Shown here piece after piece: positions 32,430 through 41,943 of a stretch of 41,965 nt of DNA (position 1 is its first letter; every line of letters begins with the position of its first letter). Under the pieces are notes generated by a model. It saw only the letters and a program-made list of their open reading frames with translations, had not been told where the DNA came from and did not search any database. The position numbers and the translations under genes are program-made. Location: NCBI GenBank assembly GCA_964568425.1, contig CAZMPO010000016.1, positions 1 to 41,965 on the forward strand, read 5' to 3'. This DNA comes from CAKSQF01 sp964568425 (GTDB taxonomy: Bacteria; Bacillota; Clostridia; Oscillospirales; CAG-272).

Positions 32430-33584
32430 TCATTTGCCCTTTTTGCCGAAAATGCTTACGATCCACCGCACAAATCTCGAAAGCAGTCCTTTTTGTTCAA
32501 TTTCTGACGCCGTCACATCGACCGACGGATAAAGCTCGACGCGACAGAGCTCAACACCATCGGAGATCGCGACGGCACTTCCGACAGGGGACGATGACGA
32601 GAGCGGTGCAAATTCAAAGCGACGACATTCTGTCACAACACACACCGAGTCGCCTATCGGAATGGTAACCTCAAGCGGTTTTCTGCTTACCAAAGTCACG
32701 CTGTTCGAGTTTCCGCCGACGATCGAAATACTGCCAAATTCCACCCCGGCATCTGCAAGCACCCTTTTTTGATAGAGTGACTTGGCGTAGCTATGAAGTG
32801 TCGCGTGATCTCTCCAATCGTTGCCGTCCGACAGAGTCACGGCAACAAAAATGATATCTCCGAATTTCGTCGCCGAAACGAGACATCGCCCTGCCCTCTG
32901 TGTATAACCAGTTTTACCGCCAATACAGCCATCGAGCGTCCAAAGCAGTCTGTTATGATTTACGAACGTGCGCTCGATACCATTCTCGGATGTGAAAGTA
33001 TACTTCTTTGTCGAGACAATATCCGCAAAGCTGTCATTTCGCATCGCCTCGACCATGATCTTTGCCATATCAGCGGCAGAGCTGTAATGATCGGTATCGT
33101 AAAGCCCGTGGGGATTTGTGAAGTGAGTGCTCTCGAGTCCGAGATCGACCGCCTTTTGATTCATCATGTCGACGAATTTATCAATGCTTCCCCCGACGGC
33201 AATTGCGATAGCGGATGCGGCGTCATTCGCACTTTGAAGCATCAGCGCATATAGGAGATCGGACAGCTTCATCTTTTCGTTTTTTACAAGATATGCCGAC
33301 GATCCTTCAACTCCGACTGACTCCGGGTGAACCGTAACCATGAGCGATCTGTCCGCATTTTCGAGTGCGAGAAGAGCGGTCATAATCTTCGTTGTACTCG
33401 CCATGGGCAGCTTTTCCTCGGCATTTTGTGCATAGAGACACCTGCCGCGACTATCCACGAGAACAGCGGCTTTTGCGGAATGATTCGGTTCAAGGGGCAA
33501 AACCGCTGCGGCAGAGAGATCGAGCCCGGGAACAAAAAGCGTAATTACCGAGCAAAAGACCGCCACCAGACGCTTAAAACACAT
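32430..33584 (-). CDS. D-alanyl-D-alanine carboxypeptidase (DacF/PBP5 type)
   Basis: A 384-residue class C low-molecular-weight penicillin-binding protein that trims the terminal D-Ala from peptidoglycan stem peptides outside the cell. Signal peptide 1-26. Catalytic S-x-x-K at S63-K66 (MASTTKIMTA), S-x-N in LMLQSANDAASA, and KTG in GGKTGYTQRAG. After a beta-rich second domain, the C-terminus LLSRFVRWIVSIFGKKGK forms an amphipathic anchor typical of PBP5 homologues. Its position before rluB and after ytfJ, scpA and scpB fits DacF-like enzymes with a sporulation link, but vegetative DacA cannot be ruled out. Confidence 0.93.
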   Translation of the reverse strand: MCFKRLVAVFCSVITLFVPGLDLSAAAVLPLEPNHSAKAAVLVDSRGRCLYAQNAEEKLPMASTTKIMTALLALENADRSLMVTVHPESVGVEGSSAYLVKNEKMKLSDLLYALMLQSANDAASAIAIAVGGSIDKFVDMMNQKAVDLGLESTHFTNPHGLYDTDHYSSAADMAKIMVEAMRNDSFADIVSTKKYTFTSENGIERTFVNHNRLLWTLDGCIGGKTGYTQRAGRCLVSATKFGDIIFVAVTLSDGNDWRDHATLHSYAKSLYQKRVLADAGVEFGSISIVGGNSNSVTLVSRKPLEVTIPIGDSVCVVTECRRFEFAPLSSSSPVGSAVAISDGVELCRVELYPSVDVTASEIEQKGLLSRFVRWIVSIFGKKGK

Positions 33585-33637
33585 ATTTTCACCGCCAATA
33601 TCAAAAGCTGTAAAAATATATGAATTAAAATTCGTGA

Positions 33638-34120
33638 TTATTCGCCTATTTGATCGGTCTCTGCCGTCTCGTCAGAAGATGCATCGTCTTCTTTTTTGTT
33701 CTTTTTGAAAAGGGAGAGAATCTTTTCGACGATCTCGGGCGAACGTTCAACGACATCGACGATCTTGTCTATCTTATCGGGTGCCGGTGCCGATGAGCCT
33801 CCGTTTGCGGCATCGGGAGCACAGACAGGCAGGTATTGTACCGAGCCGTCCTGCTTTGTGATAAGAAATCCGACAGGTGTCAGCGTAACTCCCGTTCCGC
33901 CTCCGCCGCCGAAATTTGCACTCTTTTGTGTCGACGGTGCGTTTTTGCCAAAGAAATCAACGCCACCCGACGCATACCCGACCGACATCTTGGATATCGG
34001 CACAATGACAGTGCCGCCTGCCGATTCAAAAGGCTTGCCGACCACCGTATTTGCGTCGACCAAACCCTTTATACTGCTTAGTGACGAGTTTATCACACCA
34101 TTAAGTTTACTCTCTTCCAT
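33638..34120 (-). CDS. ytfJ: GerW/YtfJ family spore protein
   Basis: A 160-residue protein of the YtfJ (GerW) family, a forespore protein needed for germination with some nutrients in B. subtilis. Family features are visible: VDANTVVGKPFESAGGTVIVPISKMSVGYASGG, the glycine run FGGGGGTGVTLTPVGFLI, and QDGSVQYLPV. An acidic/basic C-terminal tail (about 110-160, with FKKNKKEDDASSDE) is less conserved. ATG at 34120 has GGAGGT 8 nt upstream. A longer frame from 34171 lacks one. It follows the DUF2953 gene, the usual pairing in Clostridia. Confidence 0.92.
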   Translation of the reverse strand: MEESKLNGVINSSLSSIKGLVDANTVVGKPFESAGGTVIVPISKMSVGYASGGVDFFGKNAPSTQKSANFGGGGGTGVTLTPVGFLITKQDGSVQYLPVCAPDAANGGSSAPAPDKIDKIVDVVERSPEIVEKILSLFKKNKKEDDASSDETAETDQIGE

Positions 34121-34173
34121 TGTTGTTGACCTCCAAAAATGTGATTTATTAAACAGATCATATATCTGCAAAG

Positions 34174-34863
34174 TTACTTTTTGAGTTTTTTCTTAAGGAA
34201 GGCAATTCCTGCCGAAAAGATCATCGCGAAAACATGCCACACGCGAAGTTTGAATACGAATTTGAGATCGAGAGTAGATGACTCGGCTGTAAAATCAGGG
34301 ACAACCGTCACCTCTCCGTTTCGCTTCACCGTAAATCCGGTCAGATTATAAAGGAGTTCCATTATGTATGCAACGCCCTGACAGACCGTGCCGTAGACAA
34401 CGGCGGTTCTTGCCGCATCGCCTGTCGCCACGGTGATGTTCATTCTGACCGTTTTTATCTTCAAGTGTTTTCCAAAGCTCTTGATAAGTCCGCCAAGTGC
34501 GGCAGATATGAGACCGATAAGCTCGATTATATCCTTGACGCTCTTTTTTGGTGTCTCTTTTGTCTTGGTACCGGCGGCTTTTTTCCTTTTATCGGAGTTT
34601 TTCTTTGCCTTTTTCTTCTCTTGGCGTTTTTTCTTCTTTTCGCGCTTTGCCGCCTCTTTTTCAAGTGATCGTCTGTATCTTTTTAGTGTGTATTTGCGCA
34701 AAGACGGCTTTTTCTTCTCTCTTGGGGTTATCTTGAATTTCAAAAACAGGACTCTCAGATAAAGCGACAAAGTTTCATCATAGGTCAAAACAAGATTTGC
34801 CGATATCATACCGACAAGCCAGAAAAAGAGAAGGATCGACAGGGTAACTATCAGTCCCGTCAA
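34174..34863 (-). CDS. DUF2953 domain membrane protein
   Basis: A 229-residue protein with an N-terminal transmembrane helix (about 4-24). A very basic, charged stretch follows (about 48-105, runs of K, E and R such as EKKKKRQEKKKAKK), then a DUF2953 core with VRMNITVATGDAARTAVVYGTVCQG and VTVVPDF. A second hydrophobic helix lies near the C-terminus before FLKKKLKK. DUF2953 genes travel with ytfJ/gerW in spore formers, but the function is not established. The ytfJ gene starts 53 nt downstream. Confidence 0.85.
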   Translation of the reverse strand: MTGLIVTLSILLFFWLVGMISANLVLTYDETLSLYLRVLFLKFKITPREKKKPSLRKYTLKRYRRSLEKEAAKREKKKKRQEKKKAKKNSDKRKKAAGTKTKETPKKSVKDIIELIGLISAALGGLIKSFGKHLKIKTVRMNITVATGDAARTAVVYGTVCQGVAYIMELLYNLTGFTVKRNGEVTVVPDFTAESSTLDLKFVFKLRVWHVFAMIFSAGIAFLKKKLKK

Positions 34864-34885
34864 AGCTTTTCACCTCACTTTGTCA

Positions 34886-35266
34886 TCAATCAACGATCTG
34901 TATCTTATAACACTTCGATATTCTGAGCGGATATGTTTCAAGAATATTTCCATCATAGATTATCTCGACCTTTGTTCCGGTTGCCAGATCTTCCAATGAA
35001 AGCTCGCCGCCGTCTGTGTCAAATATTTCTGTCGCTGTCGAGACCGATATATTGTATGCCGAGCGGTCATCGGTGTCTTCCTCGACACTAACGCTGTATT
35101 TTCCGACAGCGGTTACAAAAGAGACAAGCTTTGCGCGTCTTCCGCTGTCAACATATTTTGTGGCATCTTTATAATCATTTGCCGTTTTTTCATCAAGGAG
35201 CTTCTCACCGCATCCGTATAGGACGAGCGAAACCAAAATGACTGCCGCAAGCATTGCTTTTTTCAT
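34886..35266 (-). CDS. Small lipoprotein of unknown function
   Basis: A 126-residue protein with signal peptide and lipobox LVLYGC (C19), then a beta-rich domain (YSVSVEEDTDDRSAYNISVSTATEIFD, LEDLATGTKVEIIYDG, YPLRISKCYKIQIVD). The domain recalls the small OB-like DUF3221-type folds of Firmicute lipoproteins, but the match is only by pattern. It lies 9 nt downstream of scpB, in the same operon. Confidence 0.7.
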   Translation of the reverse strand: MKKAMLAAVILVSLVLYGCGEKLLDEKTANDYKDATKYVDSGRRAKLVSFVTAVGKYSVSVEEDTDDRSAYNISVSTATEIFDTDGGELSLEDLATGTKVEIIYDGNILETYPLRISKCYKIQIVD

Positions 35267-35275
35267 ACGAGCACC

Positions 35276-35854
35276 TCAAATTCCTTCAATGGTGATCTGC
35301 TTTCCGTCCTCATCATCGGCGGCATTTGGCAGATCGTCGATCGTCTCTATACCGAAAACACGCAGAAAATCGGGGGTCGTTCCGTAAAGATTCGGTCTGC
35401 CGGGAACTTCAAGTCTTCCCTTTACCTCAATAAGCGATTTTTCGGTAAGTGCTGCGATGGCGTAGCCCGAATCAACACCGCGTATCTGCTCGATCACCGC
35501 CTTGGTTATCGGCTGATTGTAGGCAATTATTGCAAGTACCTCAAGGCAGGATGCAGACAGCTTGCCTCGCTGATGGATGCCGAGAGCCGCCCTTATGTAA
35601 TCTTCGTATTTTTCTTTCGTACAAAGCTGAACAGCATTGCCGACGCGGACGATCTGTATACCGCGCTCCTCGGCACTGTAGCGATCGATCATTCTTTCGA
35701 GCGTTTCTTTGATATAAGAGACAGGCTTTGACAGAATATCCGCAAGTTTTGTATATTCGATCTGATATCCCGCGGCAAAAAGTATCGACTCGATCGCAGC
35801 CTCGATCTCGCTGTCAGAAAGATCTGTTTCTGTAATCTCAACCGATTCGTCCAT
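35276..35854 (-). CDS. scpB: Segregation and condensation protein B
   Basis: A 192-residue winged-helix protein that dimerises and binds ScpA in the SMC-ScpAB condensin complex for chromosome segregation. Core motifs: EAAIESILFAAGYQIEY, YSAEERGIQIVRVGNAVQLCTKEKY, LSASCLEVLAIIAYNQPITKAVIEQIRGVDSG, LIEVKGRLEVPGRPNLYGTTPDFLRVFGI. ATG at 35854 has GGAGG 8 nt upstream. The in-frame ATG at 35869 lacks an SD. It overlaps the end of scpA by 17 nt. Confidence 0.96.
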   Translation of the reverse strand: MDESVEITETDLSDSEIEAAIESILFAAGYQIEYTKLADILSKPVSYIKETLERMIDRYSAEERGIQIVRVGNAVQLCTKEKYEDYIRAALGIHQRGKLSASCLEVLAIIAYNQPITKAVIEQIRGVDSGYAIAALTEKSLIEVKGRLEVPGRPNLYGTTPDFLRVFGIETIDDLPNAADDEDGKQITIEGI

Positions 35855-36614
35855 CGTCAACGCCTCCATATTTTATCTTACCTGTCTTTATCGTCAATTC
35901 AATGTTGTCTCCGTCGCCCTCACAAACGATCCGTCCCGTTCGAACCAGCGAGAGGATCGCCATAAAGGATGCGACAAGATCGCTTTTTGTTCTGTTTGTC
36001 ATAAGTATCTCTTCAAAAGTGCATTTTTTATGTTTATAGAGATAACGCAAAATGAAGAAGCTTTTTTCGGGGACGGGTGTGATCTTTCTTGTGAGGATTG
36101 TGTTTAGCGTTTTTATCGGCACATCGGTCTTGTTCTCCGACTCGATCTTCAAGCGAAGCTCCATTTTTTCGAAAGCACGCAAAAGCATGTCCACCGTATG
36201 ATCGCACACATAAGTACGATCGATACCGACCTCATCCGTTTCCTTGATAAAACGCCCTTGGTGCATTGAATACATCTCGCGAAGTGCCACTGCCTCAAGC
36301 TTTACCTTGCGATATTCAAGAAGTGCGTCAACAAGATCGCGTCTGGGATCGTCCTCTTTGGAGGCCTCGTTTCTCGGAAGCAACATTTTGCTTTTAATAA
36401 GCATGAGCCTTGACGCCATATCGAGAAATTCGCCCGCGATATCCATGTCGAGCTGTTGCATACGCTCGATATATTCCATATACTGATCAAATATCAGCGA
36501 TATCGGTATATCATATATGCTGACCTTGTTTTTTTGTATAAGCGACAGCAAAAGGTCGAGCGGTCCTTCAAAGCTCTCAAGCTTGAAGGAAAGTTCTTCA
36601 TTGATATCGTTCAC
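35838..36614 (-). CDS. scpA: Segregation and condensation protein A
   Basis: This 258-residue kleisin bridges the two heads of SMC. The N-terminal FKLESFEGPLDLLLSLIQKNKVSIYDIPIS and LDMDIAGEFLDMASRLMLIKSKMLLPR are family signatures. The C-terminal winged helix (about 180-250) includes FEEILMTNRTKSDLVASFMAILSLVR. The start is GTG at 36614 with AGGTGG 7 nt upstream. It is translationally coupled to scpB and follows the M50 protease gene by 37 nt. Confidence 0.96.
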   Translation of the reverse strand: MNDINEELSFKLESFEGPLDLLLSLIQKNKVSIYDIPISLIFDQYMEYIERMQQLDMDIAGEFLDMASRLMLIKSKMLLPRNEASKEDDPRRDLVDALLEYRKVKLEAVALREMYSMHQGRFIKETDEVGIDRTYVCDHTVDMLLRAFEKMELRLKIESENKTDVPIKTLNTILTRKITPVPEKSFFILRYLYKHKKCTFEEILMTNRTKSDLVASFMAILSLVRTGRIVCEGDGDNIELTIKTGKIKYGGVDDGRIG

Positions 36615-36651
36615 AGACTCACCACCTTTTTAGCAAAATACGATCCTAAAA

Positions 36652-37365
36652 TCAGAAAACAAGCGACAAAAGTCCCAAAAGCATGTTGACTATTTTGAAA
36701 ATACCATTCATAAGCATATTTGACAGCCAATTAAGCGGCATCGAAAAAACTCCTGTCCACATAAGCGCAAGCAAAACTATCATAATGATTCGCTCATATT
36801 TCATCACGGCAAAATACCACTTGTCAGGAAGGATAACAAATGCGATCCTCGAACCGTCAAATGGCGGCACAGGCAAAAGGTTGAACACCGCAAGATATGT
36901 GTTCAGCGTGAATGAATTGCCAAGCAAAATGCCTGTTAAAAAACGCAGAAATGTCGGGAGAGATTCGGTGATGTTCTCCGAAATGTCGAACACACCGAAA
37001 TAATACAAGACACCATAGATCAGTGCAGAAACAAAGGCGAGCAAGAGATTCGACAAAGGTCCGGCAAGAGCGGTAAGTGCCATTCCGTTCTTTGGCTTTT
37101 TGAAATACCTTGTGTTGATCGGCACGGGTTTTGCCCATCCGAAGCCGAAAAGTACCATCACAAGCGTGCCGACAGGATCGAGATGCTTGAGCGGATCGAG
37201 TGTCAGCCTGCCCATATTGCGTGCGGTCGGGTCACCCATCTTCCAAGCAACGAAAGCATGGGCTGCCTCATGAAATGACAAGGCAAAAATAATTACCGGA
37301 ATCGAAACAAGGAGAGAAAAAAGTATTTCTCTCATTGAAAGTCCGCTTGAGAGATAACTGAGCAT
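36652..37365 (-). CDS. Site-2 protease family membrane metalloprotease (M50)
   Basis: A 237-residue intramembrane protease-like protein with about five transmembrane segments. The zinc motif is H32-E33-x-x-H36 in FALSFHEAAHAFVAWKMGDPTA, followed by MGRLTLDPLKHLDPVGTL. A later third-ligand region reads FNLLPVPPFDGSRI, a variant of the family's N-x-x-P-x-x-x-DG motif. This short form (YwhC/Rip-like) is common upstream of scpA in Clostridia, and its substrates are unknown. ATG at 37365 has AGAGGT 6 nt upstream. Confidence 0.92.
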   Translation of the reverse strand: MLSYLSSGLSMREILFSLLVSIPVIIFALSFHEAAHAFVAWKMGDPTARNMGRLTLDPLKHLDPVGTLVMVLFGFGWAKPVPINTRYFKKPKNGMALTALAGPLSNLLLAFVSALIYGVLYYFGVFDISENITESLPTFLRFLTGILLGNSFTLNTYLAVFNLLPVPPFDGSRIAFVILPDKWYFAVMKYERIIMIVLLALMWTGVFSMPLNWLSNMLMNGIFKIVNMLLGLLSLVF

Positions 37366-37397
37366 CGATGCACCTCTTTTAGTTTTATAGTTCTAAG

Positions 37398-38693
37398 TTA
37401 TATATCGCATTTTATAATATCATCAAGGCTTTCGCGCCTGACGACAAGCCTGTCAGTGCCGTCTTTTACAAAAACGACCGCGGCTCTCGGCACTCTGTTG
37501 TAATTTGATGCCATAGAGTAATTGTACGCACCCGTCACGAGAACGGCTATTTTATCCCCGCGTTCGACGCTTTGGAGAGGCATATTCTCGCCGATCATGT
37601 CGCCCGACTCACAGCACCGTCCCGCAAGCGTGCAAACGATCTCATACGGCATGTCCGCTTTGTTTGCAACAAGGGCTGTATATTTTGCACCATAGAGTGC
37701 GTATCTCGGGTTGTCGGTCATGCCGCCGTCAACCGAAACATATGTGCGGACATCCTCGATCTCTTTAACACTGCCGACGGTATACAGTGTAACGCCTGCG
37801 TCGGCAACGATCGATCTGCCCGGTTCCATAAAGACGGACGGCTTTTTCAGGGAATATTTGTTGCAAAGAAACTCGATCCTTGCGCCGATCTCCGAAATGT
37901 TTTTTACATAGTCGATCTTAGGATCAGCATCGGTATAAGCGACGCCGAAGCCTCCGCCGAGATTTATCTTTTTTGCCTCAAATCCAAGACTGTCGCGCAT
38001 TTTCGCGGCAAATTCAAACATAACATCAGCTTGATCGATAAACGGCTGTGTTTCAAAAGTTTGCGAACCGATATGACTGTGAAAGCCTTCGAGCTCGACA
38101 TTTTTTAATGAAAGAGCAAGTTTTGTAAGCTTTTCCGCCTGACCGGTTTCGATCGGAGTCCCGAATTTCGAGTCAAGCTCGCCTGTCGAGATCGCTTTTT
38201 GCGTATGAGGATCAATATTCGGTGTAAGGCGAAGCATTATTCTTTGGCGTTTGCCAAACGACCCCGCAAGAGCGTCAAGAACGGCAAGCTCCTCAAACGA
38301 ATCGACCATAAACTCGCCGACATTCAGCGAAAGTGCGGTTCGGATATCATCATCGGTTTTGTCATTTCCGTGATAACAGATCATATCTGCGGGAAATCCC
38401 GCCGAGACAGCTGTATACAGTTCGCCGATTGAAACAACATCAACGCCTATCCCCTCATCTGCGGCGATCCTGTAGATCTCTTTGCAAGAAAAGGCTTTGC
38501 TCGCATAGTGGATGCCGCTCTGCCCGCCGAAATACTTTTCGGTCGCCGCTTTGTATGTCCTCATCCGCAAACGGATAAGATTTTCGTCAACTACATAAAG
38601 CGGCGTTTGGTATTTTTCGGCAAGTGTCACCGTGTCAACGCCACCGAGTGTAAAATGTCCTTTTTGGTTTACTCCGTATGAATCGCAGAGCAT
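37398..38693 (-). CDS. lysA: Diaminopimelate decarboxylase
   Basis: A 431-residue PLP enzyme that converts meso-diaminopimelate to L-lysine, the last step of lysine synthesis. PLP lysine K66 is in YASKAFSC. HSHIGSQ, NLGGGFGVAY and EPGRSIVADAG bind PLP. The C-terminal part has CTLAGRCCESGD, whose C is the partner-subunit active-site residue. YNYSMASNYNRVPRAAVV closes the protein. Length is normal. Only 30 nt separate it from ysxC, and no lysine riboswitch fits there. Confidence 0.96.
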   Translation of the reverse strand: MLCDSYGVNQKGHFTLGGVDTVTLAEKYQTPLYVVDENLIRLRMRTYKAATEKYFGGQSGIHYASKAFSCKEIYRIAADEGIGVDVVSIGELYTAVSAGFPADMICYHGNDKTDDDIRTALSLNVGEFMVDSFEELAVLDALAGSFGKRQRIMLRLTPNIDPHTQKAISTGELDSKFGTPIETGQAEKLTKLALSLKNVELEGFHSHIGSQTFETQPFIDQADVMFEFAAKMRDSLGFEAKKINLGGGFGVAYTDADPKIDYVKNISEIGARIEFLCNKYSLKKPSVFMEPGRSIVADAGVTLYTVGSVKEIEDVRTYVSVDGGMTDNPRYALYGAKYTALVANKADMPYEIVCTLAGRCCESGDMIGENMPLQSVERGDKIAVLVTGAYNYSMASNYNRVPRAAVVFVKDGTDRLVVRRESLDDIIKCDI

Positions 38694-38722
38694 ATTTTAC
38701 AAACCTCTAACTTCCAATTCTT

Positions 38723-39325
38723 TTACATGTCGAGTCCGGCAATCTTCAAAAGCTCTGCTCGAACCTCATCCCTGCCCTCGCCGCTTTGTGCGGAGAACGG
38801 TATGATGGTTATCCCGTCAAGCATCGGATGATTGCAGAGATGAACGATCGCCTTTTCTCGTTCGGTCTTATTAAGTTTGTCGGTCTTGGTCGCAACGACA
38901 AAGAATTTTATCTTGCTTCTGCGTAAAAAATCAAACATCGTTTCGTCATCGACGGTCGGTCCGACCTTCAGATCGATCAGTTGCGCGACACCGCAAAGAG
39001 CACCGCTTTTTTTCGTACTCGAAAAATACGCGTCGACGAGCGTCGACCAACGCTCACGATCGGAACCGCTTCTTTTTGCAAAACCGTAACCGGGCAGATC
39101 AACAAGATAGAGAGACTCATCGGTCTGGTAAAAGTTGATCGTGATCGTCTTTCCGGGATTCTGACTGACCCTTGCAAGCGATTTGCGCTCGATAAGCTTG
39201 TTGATAAGCGAGCTTTTTCCGACATTTGACCTTCCCGACAGCGCGATCTGAGAAAGCGCGTCGGTCGGAAACTGGTTTTTAAGCCCCGCTGTTATTTTAA
39301 GATCTGTCTTTACAAAATTCACCAT
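38723..39325 (-). CDS. ysxC: Ribosome biogenesis GTPase YsxC/EngB
   Basis: A 200-residue TrmE-Era-EngA-EngB-type GTPase required for 50S assembly. G1 GRSNVGKSSLI, G2 region NPGKTITINFY, G3 DLPGYGFAKR, G4 TKTDKL, G5 PFSAQSGEG. ATG at 39325 with GGAG 9 nt upstream is preferred over the GTG at 39340. It overlaps the lon stop by 29 nt, keeping the classic Firmicute order lon-ysxC. Confidence 0.96.
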   Translation of the reverse strand: MVNFVKTDLKITAGLKNQFPTDALSQIALSGRSNVGKSSLINKLIERKSLARVSQNPGKTITINFYQTDESLYLVDLPGYGFAKRSGSDRERWSTLVDAYFSSTKKSGALCGVAQLIDLKVGPTVDDETMFDFLRRSKIKFFVVATKTDKLNKTEREKAIVHLCNHPMLDGITIIPFSAQSGEGRDEVRAELLKIAGLDM

Positions 39326-41765
39326 TGCGACTGACTCCACTGCTTTTGTTTTCAGTGCCCTTCAGTGGCGCGTGCTCGTGGAGCACATCAAAACCTCTGT
39401 TTTCGGATGAGATTTTGATAGGGCGAGCAAGTGCGTTTGAGAGCACCTCATCTATAGTGCGGCAAAAGACGAAATTCATTCCCTCTTTGATAAAATCATC
39501 GAGTTTTTCGTAATCCTGCCTGTTTTCGGACGGAATAAGCACGGTTTTTGCACCCGATTTATATGCTGCCATCGTCTTTTCACGCAGTCCGCCGATAGGA
39601 AGTACCCTTCCGTGAAGCGTGATCTCACCCGTCATTGCAACATCGCGCCTTACGGGAATACCCGAAAGCTCTGACGCAAGAGCCGTAACGACAGTCACAC
39701 CTGCACTCGGTCCGTCCTTCGGGACAGCACCCTCGGGAAAATGTATGTGTATGTCCTTGGTCTTGTGAAAATCTTCGTTTATGCCGAGCAGCTTTGCTCT
39801 CGTGCGAACGACCGACAGCGCGATCTTTGCCGACTCGACCATGACATCACCGAGCGAACCTGTGAGCTCGAGTTTGCCGTTGCCGCTCATCGATACAGCC
39901 TCGACCTTAAGAAGATCGCCGCCTGCGTCGGTGTAGGCAAGACCGTTCACGACACCTATTTCGTCTGTCGCCGACAGCTCCTCATCCTTGACCTTCTCGG
40001 GACCAAGCAAGGTAATGATATCCGCCTTTTTGACTCTGACAGATTTGCGTTCTTCATCCTCGACGAGCATTTTTGCCGCCTTGCGGCAGAGCGCGGCAAT
40101 ATTTCTTTCAAGCGAGCGCACCCCTGCCTCCTTGGTATAGTGATCTATGATCTCAAGGATGGCGTCATCGTCGATCTTCAGCATCTTTTTGGTCATTCCG
40201 TGCCGTTCAAGCTGCTTTGCAACGAGATGATTCTTCGCGATCGAAAGCTTTTCGGATCTCGAATAGGACTTCATCTCGATGATCTCCATACGATCAAGCA
40301 AAGGGTGCGGAATCGTTTCAAGCGTGTTTGCTGTCGCTATAAACAGACAATCAGAGAGATCGTACGGGATCTCAACAAAATGGTCTCTGAACGTCTTGTT
40401 TTGATCGGGATCGAGCACTTCGAGCAGGGCGGATGCGGGATCGCCGTGCGAATCGCGGGTCAGCTTGTCGATCTCGTCAAGGAGGATCAACGGATTTGAT
40501 GTCTTAGCCTCGATCAGCGCGTTGATTATCCTGCCGGGCATCGAGCCTATGTATGTCTTTCTGTGACCGCGTATGTCAGCCTCGTCGCGTACACCGCCGA
40601 GCGAGACGCGTACATATTTTCTCTTAAGTGCACGGGCGATCGATGCCGCAACCGACGTTTTTCCGACGCCGGGTGCACCGACAAGACAAAGTATCTGATT
40701 TTTGTTGCCGCCCGAGAGCTTCTTGACCGAAACAAATTCGAGTATGCGCTCTTTGATCTCGGTCATACCGTCGTGATCCTTTTCAAGGACACGACGAGCC
40801 GCGTCAACATCAACTCTCTCCTTCGTGTATTTGCCGAACGGAAGCTCAAGGCAGGTCTCGACATAACTTCTTATAACATTCGCCTCGGGCGACGCGTACT
40901 GAAGTCTTGAGAGTTTTCTCGTTTCTTTAAGCAGCTTTTCTCTTACATCGCTCGGCAGAGATGCCGCCGAAATCTTGGAAACCAGCTCATATACGTCGTC
41001 ATCCTCATCGTCAACCTCACCAAGCTCTTCTTTGATCGTGCGGAGTTGTTCGCGAAGATAATAATCACGTTGATTTTCTTCAATGCGTTGTCTTGTCGCC
41101 CTGTGAGTCAATATCTCGTTTTTGATGTACTCCATTTCCTCTTCGAATAGCTCGCATACAAGCTCAAGTCTGCGAAGAGGATCAAATGTTGAGAGCACGA
41201 GAGCCTTGTCTTCGTTTTTGACAAAAACACTGCCCGCGACAAGATCGGCAAGCTGACCGGGATTTTGTGTCTTGCTTATTGCCTCGGTTATCTCTTTGGA
41301 AAGGTTCGGTGCCTCGGCGGCGAACTCGGTGTATGTGGTCATAAGCCTCTCACGAAGCTCCTGCGCCTCGGGCGAGTCGAAATCGACACTTACAGTCTTG
41401 CAAATAACGCTTGACTCATCGTAATCGACACCGTAGGTAAATGATTTTATCTCACCTCTGCAAAGGCACTCAAACCCAACCGTCACTGCACCCGATCGCT
41501 CGTCATGCGAAATGTCGTTTATCTTTGCCACGACACCGACATCGTACAGATCCTTTTTTGAAAGTACAATGTCAAGCCCCGATCTTTTTCTTCCGTTTTT
41601 GGCAACGGCAAGGAACACACATCCGTCAACACTTGCCCTCAGCGCACGCTCGGACTTTTCATCACCAAACTCAACGCGAAGCGGTATTGACGGGAATGCG
41701 ACGCATTCATAAAGAAGGATGGTCGGAAAGACCCGTGTTTTTGTTTTTTCTATATAATTCGGCAT
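39297..41765 (-). CDS. lon: ATP-dependent protease Lon (LonA)
   Basis: An 822-residue cytosolic AAA+ serine protease that degrades damaged and regulatory proteins. The N-terminal substrate domain runs to about 205 and is followed by a coiled-coil (RATRQRIEENQRDYYLREQL). The AAA+ module has Walker A GAPGVGKTS, Walker B LILLDEIDK and sensor/arginine regions. The C-terminal protease has the catalytic Ser in PKDGPSAGVT and Lys in LPIGGLREKTMAAYKSG. Length fits LonA. SD GGAGAT lies before ATG. It heads a long leftward gene cluster. Confidence 0.97.
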   Translation of the reverse strand: MPNYIEKTKTRVFPTILLYECVAFPSIPLRVEFGDEKSERALRASVDGCVFLAVAKNGRKRSGLDIVLSKKDLYDVGVVAKINDISHDERSGAVTVGFECLCRGEIKSFTYGVDYDESSVICKTVSVDFDSPEAQELRERLMTTYTEFAAEAPNLSKEITEAISKTQNPGQLADLVAGSVFVKNEDKALVLSTFDPLRRLELVCELFEEEMEYIKNEILTHRATRQRIEENQRDYYLREQLRTIKEELGEVDDEDDDVYELVSKISAASLPSDVREKLLKETRKLSRLQYASPEANVIRSYVETCLELPFGKYTKERVDVDAARRVLEKDHDGMTEIKERILEFVSVKKLSGGNKNQILCLVGAPGVGKTSVAASIARALKRKYVRVSLGGVRDEADIRGHRKTYIGSMPGRIINALIEAKTSNPLILLDEIDKLTRDSHGDPASALLEVLDPDQNKTFRDHFVEIPYDLSDCLFIATANTLETIPHPLLDRMEIIEMKSYSRSEKLSIAKNHLVAKQLERHGMTKKMLKIDDDAILEIIDHYTKEAGVRSLERNIAALCRKAAKMLVEDEERKSVRVKKADIITLLGPEKVKDEELSATDEIGVVNGLAYTDAGGDLLKVEAVSMSGNGKLELTGSLGDVMVESAKIALSVVRTRAKLLGINEDFHKTKDIHIHFPEGAVPKDGPSAGVTVVTALASELSGIPVRRDVAMTGEITLHGRVLPIGGLREKTMAAYKSGAKTVLIPSENRQDYEKLDDFIKEGMNFVFCRTIDEVLSNALARPIKISSENRGFDVLHEHAPLKGTENKSSGVSRNGEFCKDRS

Positions 41766-41828
41766 AATTGTAATAATCTCCTGAAATACGATAAAATGCT
41801 TGTAAAACGCATATTCCGCTATCTTGGT

Positions 41829-41857
41829 ATTTTACCACAAACTCTCTCTTAAATCAA
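41829..41857 (-). promoter_or_regulatory. Promoter of lon
   Basis: On the minus strand: TTGATT (41857-41852), a 17-bp spacer and TAAAAT (41834-41829) with TGG as extended -10. No CIRCE or CtsR-like operator is recognised around it. Confidence 0.75.
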
Positions 41858-41911
41858 GTCTTTTCTGCCGATATTAACATTTTATTTGCAATCCAAGGCA
41901 CATAAAATATA

Positions 41912-41943
41912 ATCCTCCTGCCGCCAAAGAGCAGCAGGAGGAT
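41912..41943 (-). terminator. Terminator of an upstream minus-strand gene
   Basis: ATCCTCCTGC pairs with GCAGGAGGAT (10 bp). On the minus strand it is followed by TATATTTTAT. It probably ends a gene lying right of the window, of which at most the last codons before a TGA near 41953 would be inside. Confidence 0.65.

Noticed and set aside
38694..38722. Lysine riboswitch before lysA
   Set aside because: The gap is about 30 nt, far too short.
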